From: Flavobacteriaceae bacterium
GTDB lineage: Bacteria; Bacteroidota; Bacteroidia; Flavobacteriales; Flavobacteriaceae
Assembly (NCBI GenBank): GCA_013373385.1
Contig: JABXHX010000046.1
Coordinates: forward strand, 1-47,854
Reading direction: 5' to 3'
Length of the DNA: 47,854 nucleotides
Shown: piece by piece, positions 8,536 through 16,264 of the stretch
How positions within the stretch are numbered: the first letter of the stretch is position 1
Layout: each line of letters opens with the position of its first letter
Notes under the pieces: generated by a model
Told to the model about the DNA's origin: nothing
Seen by the model: only the letters and a program-made list of their open reading frames with translations
The model's database searches: none
Position numbers and translations under genes: made by a program

Positions 8536-8596
8536 CAAAATTATCTTTTAATATGACTTATATCATATTTTGAATTGCAAAGTAACTATAATTTTG
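8536..8596. promoter_or_regulatory. FNR/CRP-type site and promoters between rrf2 and the nos operon
   Basis: The palindrome ATATGA-N6-TCATAT (8551-8568) holds TGAC-TTAT-ATCA at 8554-8565. On the plus strand TAATTTTG lies at 8589-8596, 29.5 bases from the palindrome centre, which is the activator position. On the minus strand TAATTTTG lies at 8543-8536, only 16.5 bases away, so the site would cover the -33 region of the rrf2 promoter and could repress it. The dual effect is an inference from geometry. Confidence 0.65.
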
Positions 8597-8622
8597 CAAT
8601 AGAAATCAAATATTATAGACCA

Positions 8623-9198
8623 ATGAAAAATTTTAACTTACTATTAATAATTGTCTTTGCTTTCAGTTTAACTGCTTGTAAAGAAACACCAAAAGAACAA
8701 ACTCCAACTACTAAGGTAGAGAGAACTGAGGTAAATACAAAAGGTCAATCTGCTGTAGATGATAAGGTTTCAGACCCAAACGCATTGCAAGTTGCTAAGT
8801 CTTTAGATGATTTTAAAACACTTGTGGTAGCTATAAAAGCTGCAGGGGTAGAAGATGCTCTTGTTAATGCAGGACCTTTAACTGTTTTTGCACCTGTAAA
8901 CGGTGCTTTTGATAAATTACCAAAAGGTACTGTAGAAGATTTATTAAAGCCAGAAAATAAATCAAAATTAGCTTTTATCTTAAAAAACCATGTTGCACCA
9001 GCAAACTTTCCGATAAAGACTTTAGAAAAAAACGTTCGTAAAAACCGTAAACTTTTTATGGCTTCTGGTAAATACCTAGAAGTAACAAAAAAAGGTGAAG
9101 ATTTATATGTAGGTGGAACAAAAATTTTAAAAACTGTAAAAGTGAGCAACGGATGGGTACATGTAATTGGAGACATCTTAGTTCCATCAGATAAATAA
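8623..9198 (+). CDS. Fasciclin-domain lipoprotein
   Basis: The 191-residue product has a signal peptide ending in a lipobox (LTAC, Cys19) and a Lys/Thr/Glu-rich linker. A fasciclin domain follows (about 60-190), with GPLTVFAPVNGAFDKLP and the closing NGWVHVIGDILVP. Fasciclin lipoproteins recur near nosZ in Bacteroidota nitrous-oxide clusters, but their biochemical role is unclear. It is the first gene of the plus-strand operon behind the regulated promoter at 8589. The ATG at 8623 was chosen because the TTG at 8575 is upstream of the -7 box. Confidence 0.85.
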   Translation: MKNFNLLLIIVFAFSLTACKETPKEQTPTTKVERTEVNTKGQSAVDDKVSDPNALQVAKSLDDFKTLVVAIKAAGVEDALVNAGPLTVFAPVNGAFDKLPKGTVEDLLKPENKSKLAFILKNHVAPANFPIKTLEKNVRKNRKLFMASGKYLEVTKKGEDLYVGGTKILKTVKVSNGWVHVIGDILVPSDK

Positions 9199-9221
9199 AT
9201 ATAAATTAATAACAATCAAAA

Positions 9222-9722
9222 ATGAAAATCAGAAACATTTTAGCATTACTAGTAGTTGCGTTTTTAGTTAGTTGTGGAGGAGAAGAAAAAAAGCCTGCAA
9301 CAAAAACGGTAAAAAAGGCAGTGGTTAAAAAAGCTCCAGAGCAAAAAACAACTACAAAAAGTACTACCAATAATGACTTAGTTGACCTAGCTAACAAAGG
9401 TATTGGCCCTGTAAAATCTGTAACTTTAGGAGAAACAGTAGACCAAGCTATGGCAGATAACGGTCAGAAAATATTTAAAAGCAAGTGTTCTTCTTGTCAC
9501 AGAACAAACAGAAAGTTTATTGGACCAAATCCAACAGGAATATTAGAAAAACGTTCTCCAGAATGGATTATGAACATGATTTTAAATCCTGTAGAAATGG
9601 TGCAAAAAGACCCAATTGCAAAGCAATTATTGATTCAATATAATGGTTCACCAATGGCAAATCAAAACTTAACTCAAGATGAAGCTAGAGCCGTGTTAGA
9701 ATACTTTAGAACTTTAAAATAA
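9222..9722 (+). CDS. Lipoprotein monoheme cytochrome c
   Basis: The 166-residue protein has a lipobox (LVSC, Cys18), then a Lys/Ala/Thr-rich tether of about 30 residues. The C-terminal class I cytochrome domain has the heme motif CSSCH (89-93) and a probable axial Met145 in NGSPMANQ. It sits between the fasciclin gene and nosZ, 15 bases before the nosZ start. A role as electron donor to NosZ fits clade II nos clusters, which commonly encode their own cytochromes. The tether would let it reach periplasmic partners from the membrane. Confidence 0.88.
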   Translation: MKIRNILALLVVAFLVSCGGEEKKPATKTVKKAVVKKAPEQKTTTKSTTNNDLVDLANKGIGPVKSVTLGETVDQAMADNGQKIFKSKCSSCHRTNRKFIGPNPTGILEKRSPEWIMNMILNPVEMVQKDPIAKQLLIQYNGSPMANQNLTQDEARAVLEYFRTLK

Positions 9723-9737
9723 CCAAAAATAAAATAG

Positions 9738-11696
9738 ATGAAAACAACAATTAAATTAGTATCCTTTTTAATCATTGCATCTCTTGCTTTTATTAGTTGT
9801 GGTGATAAAAATGGGAAGAAAAAAGGAGCATTATCTTCTAGTGCTGCAGAAAAAGTGTACGTAGCTCCAGGAGAACACGATGAGTTTTATGCCTTTATTT
9901 CTGGAGGATTTAGTGGTCAGTTAGCTGTATACGGATTACCCTCTGGTAGATTATTCAAAGTAATTCCAGTATTTTCTGTAGATGCAGAAAAAGCATGGGG
10001 TTTTAACGAAGAGACAAAACCAATGTTAAATACTTCTCATGGTTTTATTCCTTGGGATGATGCACACCACCCAGATATTTCTCAAACAAATGGAGTGTTA
10101 GATGGACGCTATGTATACATTAATGGTAATAATACACCACGTATTGCAAAAATAGATTTATCTACATTTGAAACTACAGAGATTATTGAAATTCCAAATA
10201 GTGCGGGTAACCACAGTTCTTCATACGTTACAGAAAACACAGAATATGTAGTTGCTGGTACTCGTTTTGGAGTTCCTGTTCCGCAAAGAGACATATCTAT
10301 AAAAGAATATAAAGGTAACTTTAAAGGAGCCTTAACATTCTTAAAAGTAAATCCAGAAGATGGAGGAATGGATATCCATTTCCAAATTTTAATGCCAGGA
10401 TTTGATTACGATAAAGCACACCCAGGTCGTGGTGATTCTCACGGATGGTTCTTCTTTACAACCTACAATACAGAAGAAGCAAATACTTTATTAGAAGTAA
10501 ATGCATCACAAAATGACAAAGATTTTATTGCTGCAGTAAACTGGAAAATGATTGCTGATTACGTAAATAAAGGTGGTGGTAAAAAAATGCCAGCTAATTA
10601 TGCACACAACGTATACGATGATCACAAACATATGGCTACTTCTACCATGAAAAAAGAAGTATTGGTAGTAGATCCTACAGAAGTACCAGGAGCTATCTAT
10701 TTCTTACCAACACCAAAATCACCTCACGGTTGTGATGTTAGTCCAGATGGAGAATACATTGTAGGTAGTGGTAAATTATCTGCAGATGTAACTGTACACT
10801 CGTTCTCTAAAATGAAAAAAGCAATTGCTGATAAAGCTTTTGATGGAGATGCGTATGGAATTCCAATTTTAAATTACGAAGCGATTAATGCAGGAGCTGT
10901 TAAGCAAGCAGGTTTAGGACCATTACATACAGAGTTTGATAATAAAGGAAATGCATATACAACATTCTTTATATCATCTGAAGTTGTAAAATGGAAATTA
11001 GGTACTTGGGAAGTAATTGATAGAAAACCAACGTATTATTCAGTAGGTCACTTAATGATTCCTGGAGGAAACTCTCGTCAACCATTTGGTAAATACGTAT
11101 TAGCAATGAATAAGATTACCAAAGACCGTTATTTACCAACAGGTCCAGAAGTAACACAATCTGCACAATTGTATGATATCACTGGTGAGAAAATGGAATT
11201 ATTATTAGATTTCCCAACAGTAGGTGAGCCTCACTATGCGGCTGGTATCCCAGCAGATATAATTAAGCCTCGTTCTAAAAAATTCTTTAAGTTAGAAGAT
11301 AATAAGCACCCTTACGTAACAAAGAGCGAAGAAGATGCTAAAGTAGTAAGAAAAGGAAAAGAAGTACATGTATATATGACAATGATTCGTAGCCACTTTG
11401 CACCAGATAATATTGAAGGAGTAAAAGTAGGAGATAAAGTATATTTTCATATTACAAACTTAGAGCAAGATTACGATGTACCTCACGGAGTTAGTATGAT
11501 TGGTGCTAATACTTCTGAGTTATTAATTATGCCAGGACAAACAGAAACGTTTGTTTGGGAACCAAAACAAGTTGGTGTATGGCCATTCTATTGTACAGAT
11601 TTTTGTTCTGCACTACACCAAGAAATGCAAGGTTATGTTAGAGTTTCTCCAAGAAGTTCTAATATTAAATTATCATGGTCACTAGATGACGAATAA
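9738..11696 (+). CDS. nosZ: Nitrous oxide reductase, clade II type
   Basis: NosZ reduces N2O to N2 in the periplasm. The 652-residue protein has the seven-bladed CuZ propeller with His-containing motifs DAHHPDIS (109-115), GDSHGWFF, SPHGCDVSPDGEYIVGSG, GPLHTEFD and GEPHYAAG. The C-terminal cupredoxin holds the CuA site: CTDFCSALHQEM with Cys619, Cys623, His627 and Met630, and PHGVSM before it. Asp replaces the Trp seen inside the CuA loop of clade I enzymes. Export is by a Sec signal peptide with lipobox (ISC, Cys21) rather than a Tat signal, which is the clade II pattern. It follows the cytochrome gene by 15 bases. A large hairpin follows the stop codon. Confidence 0.97.
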   Translation: MKTTIKLVSFLIIASLAFISCGDKNGKKKGALSSSAAEKVYVAPGEHDEFYAFISGGFSGQLAVYGLPSGRLFKVIPVFSVDAEKAWGFNEETKPMLNTSHGFIPWDDAHHPDISQTNGVLDGRYVYINGNNTPRIAKIDLSTFETTEIIEIPNSAGNHSSSYVTENTEYVVAGTRFGVPVPQRDISIKEYKGNFKGALTFLKVNPEDGGMDIHFQILMPGFDYDKAHPGRGDSHGWFFFTTYNTEEANTLLEVNASQNDKDFIAAVNWKMIADYVNKGGGKKMPANYAHNVYDDHKHMATSTMKKEVLVVDPTEVPGAIYFLPTPKSPHGCDVSPDGEYIVGSGKLSADVTVHSFSKMKKAIADKAFDGDAYGIPILNYEAINAGAVKQAGLGPLHTEFDNKGNAYTTFFISSEVVKWKLGTWEVIDRKPTYYSVGHLMIPGGNSRQPFGKYVLAMNKITKDRYLPTGPEVTQSAQLYDITGEKMELLLDFPTVGEPHYAAGIPADIIKPRSKKFFKLEDNKHPYVTKSEEDAKVVRKGKEVHVYMTMIRSHFAPDNIEGVKVGDKVYFHITNLEQDYDVPHGVSMIGANTSELLIMPGQTETFVWEPKQVGVWPFYCTDFCSALHQEMQGYVRVSPRSSNIKLSWSLDDE

Positions 11697-11703
11697 TTTA
11701 TAA

Positions 11704-11774
11704 TTTTTGGTTGACAGGGCTGTTTGAAAATAACTTATCATTTTTATGGTAATTCAAACAGCCCAAACCAAAAA
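11704..11774 (+). repeat. Long inverted repeat after nosZ
   Basis: GGGCTGTTTGAA (11717-11728) and TTCAAACAGCCC (11753-11764) form a perfect 12-bp stem around a 24-base loop. Outside it TTTTTGGTT (11704-11712) pairs with AACCAAAAA (11766-11774) after a small asymmetric bulge. No T run follows on either strand, so a simple terminator is unlikely. Because it ends 8 bases after the nosZ stop and before the next gene, an mRNA-stabilising or processing role is possible. Confidence 0.75.
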
Positions 11775-11805
11775 ATACCACAAATCAACCAAAATAAAAT
11801 CCATT

Positions 11806-12396
11806 ATGAAAAAATCTAAACTAGCAATGATTATTGGATCATTGTTGCTATTAGGGCTATTTATATTTCCACTGTGGAATATCACATTAGAAGCACCACA
11901 ATATCCTACACCTTTAGGTATGGAGATTTATATCAATCATTTTGAAGATACCAATGAGTTTGATATAAAAAACATCAATTTAATGAACCACTATGTAGGT
12001 ATGAAATACATACCTAAAACTATTCCTGAGTTTCAAATATTCCCAGTAGCCATATTAATAATGGTAGCTTTAGGGGTACTTATCGGACTCAAAGCCAATT
12101 ACAAATGGTATTTAGCCTGGTTTGTTTTAATGAGCTGTTTAGGAATAGCTGGTATGTATGATTTTTATTTATGGGAATATGATTACGGGCATAATTTAGA
12201 CCCTAAAGCCATCATGAAATTTACCAATCCAGATGGTTCTATTATGGGCTTTCAGCCACCATTATTTGGAACAAAAGATATTTTAAATTTTACCGCACAT
12301 TCTTATCCTAGACTAGGCGCCTACTTTATGTTTGTAGGAATGATGTTAACCTTTATTGCTTTTTTCTTAGGAAAAAAGGAGCATAAAAAAGCCTAA
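11806..12396 (+). CDS. Nos-operon membrane protein, possibly NosB-like
   Basis: The 196-residue protein (start at 11806, MKKSKLAMI) has one membrane helix at the N-terminus, a periplasmic stretch, two central helices and a last helix near the C-terminus, about four in all. It has several His, Tyr and Trp residues in the soluble loops. Clade II nos clusters often have a conserved membrane protein of unknown function (NosB) just after nosZ; this one has that position, but homology could not be tested here. The upstream ATG at 11746 was rejected because it lies inside the hairpin. It ends two bases before nosL. Confidence 0.6.
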   Translation: MKKSKLAMIIGSLLLLGLFIFPLWNITLEAPQYPTPLGMEIYINHFEDTNEFDIKNINLMNHYVGMKYIPKTIPEFQIFPVAILIMVALGVLIGLKANYKWYLAWFVLMSCLGIAGMYDFYLWEYDYGHNLDPKAIMKFTNPDGSIMGFQPPLFGTKDILNFTAHSYPRLGAYFMFVGMMLTFIAFFLGKKEHKKA

Positions 12397-12398
12397 CT

Positions 12399-12818
12399 AT
12401 GAAAAAGATATTATCACTTGTTTTAGTAGCATTGCTTTTTACAGCTTGTTCTATATCACCAAAAAAGATTGAATACGGAAAAGACATGTGTAGCTTTTGT
12501 GACATGACTATTGTAGAGAAAACACATGCAGCTCAATATGTAACAAAAAAGGGTAAAGCGTATAAATTTGATGCCATAGAATGTATGCTGAATGATTTAA
12601 AAGACAAGAATGTAAACGAAATGGCATTTATTTTAGTTACAGATTATGGAAACCCAACGGTATTGATTGATGCTGAAGCTGCTACATATTTAATAAGCGA
12701 AGAAATTAAAAGTCCGATGGGAGCAAACCTTTCTGCTTTCAAAGATAAAGGACAAATTAAGAATAAAGGAACACACTATAATTGGAATACAATAAGAGCA
12801 TACTTTACTAAAAAATAA
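12399..12818 (+). CDS. nosL: NosL copper chaperone lipoprotein
   Basis: NosL delivers Cu(I) to apo-NosZ in the periplasm. The 139-residue protein has a lipobox (FTAC, Cys17) and the copper-binding motif MCSFCDM (30-36), with Cys31, Cys34 and two Met residues. The later region KAYKFDAIECML is the conserved part of the family that recalls MerB/NosL folds. It lies between the NosB-like gene and nosD, with two bases to its upstream neighbour. Confidence 0.92.
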   Translation: MKKILSLVLVALLFTACSISPKKIEYGKDMCSFCDMTIVEKTHAAQYVTKKGKAYKFDAIECMLNDLKDKNVNEMAFILVTDYGNPTVLIDAEAATYLISEEIKSPMGANLSAFKDKGQIKNKGTHYNWNTIRAYFTKK

Positions 12819-12883
12819 TATCTTATGTAAGATAATTATTTGTTTAATTTGTAAATCAATACTTGTTTAAGTCAACCAAAAAA

Positions 12884-14185
12884 ATGAACAAGAATCTAAC
12901 AATAATTACGCTACTTTTTACGTATCTGTTTCGTAAAATAATCCGCATTTCAAAAAAAAAGAAAATAGTTTTTCTTTGTTCAGTTTTGCTACCTGTAAGT
13001 GTATTTACACAGCAAATAGAAGTTTGTAAAACTTGCCCAATAAAAACAGTTAAAGAAGCCATACAAAATGCTGCACCACACAGTACCATTAAATTAAAAG
13101 ATGGCATTTATAAAGAATATGATATCCTTATTGATAAGCCTGTAACTATTCTTGGCAGCAGAAAAGCCATTATAGACGGTAACAATAAAGGTTATATTTT
13201 AAAAATTGTAGCAGACAGTGTAACTGTAAAAGGGATTACAATAAAGAATGTTGGTAGAAGTTATACATCAGACTATGCTGCTATTTATATTTCTAAAAGC
13301 AAGCATTTTGTATTAGAAGAAATAAAAGCAGAAAATGTATTGTTTGGGTTTTTGATTGAGAAATCAAAAAAAGGACTTGTAAAAAACAATCATATTTTTA
13401 GTAATGCAGTGGTTGAAGCCGGGTCAGGTAACGGAATACATCTTTGGCATTCAGATAGCGTTATCATAGAAAATAATGAAGTCCATAATTTAAGAGACGG
13501 AATTTATTTTGAGTTTGTAACCAATAGCAAAGTAATAAACAACAGTAGTCACCATAACTTACGATACGGATTGCATTTTATGTTTTCTAATAATGATGAG
13601 TATCATAATAATGAGTTTAGAGACAATGGTTCTGGTGTGGCAGTAATGTTTTCTAAAAACATTGCTATGACAAAAAACAAATTTATATATAATTGGGGAA
13701 CAGCTTCTTATGGATTGTTATTGAAAGAAATTTACGATGCAGAAATTATAGACAATACATTTCAAGAAAACACTATTGGTATCAATATAGAAGGATCAAC
13801 CCGAATCAATTATAAAAAGAACAACTTTATTAGTAACGGTTGGGCAATTAAAATAGCTGGAGCTTGCTATGCAAATAAATTCAATCAAAATAACTTTTTG
13901 CACAACTCTTTTGATGTTTCTTACAACAGTAAACTAAACGATAATAATTTTACAAACAATTACTGGAGTGAATATACGGGGTATGATTTAGATAAAAATG
14001 GAGTAGGAGATGTGCCATACAGACCAGTAAAGTTGTTTTCTTATATTGTAAATAAAACTCCAGAAACGGTAGTTTTATTAAGGAGTTTATTTGTAGATAT
14101 TATTAACTTTTCAGAAAAAGTTTCACCTGCATTTACACCAGATAATTTAGTAGATAAACAGCCATTAATGAGAAAAATACAATGA
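12884..14185 (+). CDS. nosD: NosD periplasmic copper-site maturation protein
   Basis: NosD works with the NosFY transporter in assembling the sulfide-bridged CuZ centre of NosZ. The 433-residue protein is a parallel beta-helix of the CASH/pectate-lyase type, with rungs such as KNNHIFSN, IENNEVHNLRDGIYF, NSSHHNLRYGLHFMFSNND and KNNFISNGWAIKI. It is targeted to the periplasm, but the N-terminus is unusual: two hydrophobic stretches with a basic segment between them before FTQQ. The ATG at 12884 was chosen over the TTG at 12863. The gene overlaps nosF (ATGA). Confidence 0.9.
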   Translation: MNKNLTIITLLFTYLFRKIIRISKKKKIVFLCSVLLPVSVFTQQIEVCKTCPIKTVKEAIQNAAPHSTIKLKDGIYKEYDILIDKPVTILGSRKAIIDGNNKGYILKIVADSVTVKGITIKNVGRSYTSDYAAIYISKSKHFVLEEIKAENVLFGFLIEKSKKGLVKNNHIFSNAVVEAGSGNGIHLWHSDSVIIENNEVHNLRDGIYFEFVTNSKVINNSSHHNLRYGLHFMFSNNDEYHNNEFRDNGSGVAVMFSKNIAMTKNKFIYNWGTASYGLLLKEIYDAEIIDNTFQENTIGINIEGSTRINYKKNNFISNGWAIKIAGACYANKFNQNNFLHNSFDVSYNSKLNDNNFTNNYWSEYTGYDLDKNGVGDVPYRPVKLFSYIVNKTPETVVLLRSLFVDIINFSEKVSPAFTPDNLVDKQPLMRKIQ

Positions 14186-14889
14186 TAACTATACAAAATA
14201 TATATAAAAAATTTGGAAAAGTATCCGTTTTAAAAGGGCTTGATTTAGAGATTAATGCTGGCGGAATTTTTGCTGTGCTGGGACCTAATGGCTCGGGAAA
14301 AACAACCCTAATTAAAAGTATTTTAGGAATGGTAATTCCAGATAAAGGCAGTATAACCATTCAGAATAAAAAGATATTAAAAACACATTTGTATAGAAAC
14401 AATATCAATTACTTACCACAGATTGCCAATTTTCCTGCCAATTTAACTGTAACAGAATTGTTACAAATGATTAAAGATATTCGGATAAAAGAGGCAGATG
14501 AAGCTGCATTAATAGAACAGTTTGATCTAAAACCCTTTTTAAAACAAAAATTAGGAAACCTTTCTGGTGGAACACGTCAAAAGGTAAATCTAGTATTAAC
14601 CTTTATGTTTGATTCTGAACTGATTATTTTAGACGAACCAACAACAGGTTTAGATCCAATATCATTAATCAGACTTAAAGAAATTATTCAGCAAGAAAAA
14701 GACAACGGAAAAACCATATTAATTACGTCTCATATCATGAGTTTTGTAGAAGAAGTAGCTGATGAAGTTGTGTTTTTATTAGATGGTAAAATCTATTTTA
14801 AAGGCAATATTACCGAGCTAAAGAAGCAAACCAACCAATCGGATTTAGAACACGCAATTGCTAACATCTTAACCACACAACATGCTTAA
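14182..14889 (+). CDS. nosF: NosF ABC transporter ATPase
   Basis: NosF is the ATP-binding subunit of the NosFY(D) complex that serves CuZ assembly. The 235 residues contain Walker A GPNGSGKTT (34-42), the signature LSGGTRQK (127-134) and Walker B LIILDEPTTGLDP (147-159). It overlaps nosD by four bases and nosY by eight bases, so the three are translationally coupled. Confidence 0.94.
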   Translation: MITIQNIYKKFGKVSVLKGLDLEINAGGIFAVLGPNGSGKTTLIKSILGMVIPDKGSITIQNKKILKTHLYRNNINYLPQIANFPANLTVTELLQMIKDIRIKEADEAALIEQFDLKPFLKQKLGNLSGGTRQKVNLVLTFMFDSELIILDEPTTGLDPISLIRLKEIIQQEKDNGKTILITSHIMSFVEEVADEVVFLLDGKIYFKGNITELKKQTNQSDLEHAIANILTTQHA

Positions 14890-15664
14890 AATATTTAAAT
14901 ACAGTTTCTTTGATTTAATGCGTAGTAGATGGAGCTACGTGTATTTTGTCTTTTATTTGTTAATAGGCTTTGTGCTGTTGTTTTTAAATAATGATACTTC
15001 TAAAGCAGTCATAACTTTAATGAACATCATTGTAGTGTTAACTCCGCTTATAGGAACCATCTTCGGGGTAATGTACTATTACAACTCTAGAGAATTTACA
15101 GAACTATTATTGGCACAACCGCTAAAAAGAACCACCATCTTTTTAGGGCAATATATAGGGGTTTCTTTTTCCTTATCATTAAGTTTAGTTTTAGGTCTTG
15201 GTATCCCTTTTGTAGCTTACGGAGTAACACAATCTACCGCTATATTTGATTTTATCTCACTCTTACTAGTAGGCGTTTTTTTAACTTTTATTTTTGTAGC
15301 ATTAGCATTTAACATTGCTTTATCTAATGAAAATAAGATCAAAGGTTTTGGCTATGCAATTTTATTATGGTTATTTTTGGCTGTTATTTATGATGGTCTC
15401 TTTTTAATTTCATTAGTGCTTTTTCAAGAATATCCATTAGATCAATTCTCTTTGTTTGCCACTATTTTTAATCCGATAGATTTATCTAGAATAGTCATCT
15501 TGCTAAAGTTAGATATTTCTGCTTTATTAGGTTATACAGGCGCTGTTTTTCAAAAGTTCTTTGGAACTAATATAGGAATTATTGCATCTACTATTGTATT
15601 GATTTTATGGGTCTTATTACCAACTTTTAGAATTGTTGTAAAAGCAAAGAAGAAAGATTTTTAA
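14882..15664 (+). CDS. nosY: NosY ABC transporter permease
   Basis: NosY is the membrane partner of NosF. The 260-residue protein has six hydrophobic segments (near 20-37, 42-65, 95-115, 130-150, 160-185 and 235-252) and ends in a basic tail. It carries the conserved SREFTELLLAQPLKRT stretch between helices 2 and 3 (near 69-83) that contacts the ATPase. It is the last gene of the nos block; a regulated promoter follows before norC. Confidence 0.9.
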   Translation: MLKIFKYSFFDLMRSRWSYVYFVFYLLIGFVLLFLNNDTSKAVITLMNIIVVLTPLIGTIFGVMYYYNSREFTELLLAQPLKRTTIFLGQYIGVSFSLSLSLVLGLGIPFVAYGVTQSTAIFDFISLLLVGVFLTFIFVALAFNIALSNENKIKGFGYAILLWLFLAVIYDGLFLISLVLFQEYPLDQFSLFATIFNPIDLSRIVILLKLDISALLGYTGAVFQKFFGTNIGIIASTIVLILWVLLPTFRIVVKAKKKDF

Positions 15665-15687
15665 AAGTTACATTTTTAACTTATTTC

Positions 15688-15730
15688 TGACATTTATCAT
15701 GTTTTATAATACGTTGATGTTTTAATTTTG
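15688..15730 (+). promoter_or_regulatory. FNR/CRP-type site and promoter of norC
   Basis: TGAC-ATTT-ATCA lies at 15688-15699 and a perfect -7 box TAATTTTG at 15723-15730. The distance from the palindrome centre to the first base of the box is 29.5, as at the fasciclin and porin promoters. No good -33 TTTG is present at the usual spacing, which fits dependence on an activator. It shows that norC starts a new transcript rather than only reading through from nosY. Confidence 0.68.
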
Positions 15731-15778
15731 TTACAATAAAAGATAAAAAGGTCTTTTAATAATTAAATTCAACTAATT

Positions 15779-16243
15779 ATGTTATCAAAAAAACAAGCAA
15801 AAACGTTTTTCTTAGGAGGAACATTTGTCACATTCATCATTTTTATTGGATTGACAATTTATTCTTTTTCTAAAGGGAATGACCAATCTAACTATAGCGA
15901 TTTAACAGAATCGGCAGTTAGAGGAAAAGAGTTATGGGAAGCTAATAACTGTATGGGATGTCATACAATATTGGGAGAAGGAGCATATTACGCGCCAGAA
16001 CTAACTAAAGTTATAGATAGATTAAATGCTAAATATAACGGTCAAGGAGAAGAAGTTATCAAAAGTATTTTAATGTCAGAAGTGCCATGGCAACCAAATG
16101 GTAGAAAAATGGTTGCGTACAAAATGTCAGAAGCAGAAGCAACAGATATGGTCGCTTTCTTTAAATGGATTGGTAACATAGACTTAAACGGGTTTGGAGA
16201 AGTAGTAGGCGTTGACCGTAAAATATCACCTTTAGCAAAATAA
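15779..16243 (+). CDS. norC: Nitric oxide reductase subunit C
   Basis: NorC is the membrane-anchored cytochrome c subunit that passes electrons to NorB. The 154 residues comprise one N-terminal membrane helix (11-30) and a periplasmic heme domain with CMGCH (58-62) and a likely axial Met111 in GRKMVAYKM. The flanking NCMGCHTILGEGAYYAPELT is typical of NorC. norB follows after 21 bases. Confidence 0.95.
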   Translation: MLSKKQAKTFFLGGTFVTFIIFIGLTIYSFSKGNDQSNYSDLTESAVRGKELWEANNCMGCHTILGEGAYYAPELTKVIDRLNAKYNGQGEEVIKSILMSEVPWQPNGRKMVAYKMSEAEATDMVAFFKWIGNIDLNGFGEVVGVDRKISPLAK

Positions 16244-16264
16244 AAATCAACTAAATAAAACATT

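Noticed and set aside
8745..9215. 156-codon open frame on the minus strand
   Set aside because: Lies antisense to the well-supported fasciclin gene and has no recognisable domain or start context; a shadow frame.
11746..11805. Twenty extra N-terminal codons for the NosB-like protein
   Set aside because: This stretch is one arm of the large hairpin and encodes a polar segment before a normal membrane-helix start at 11806.
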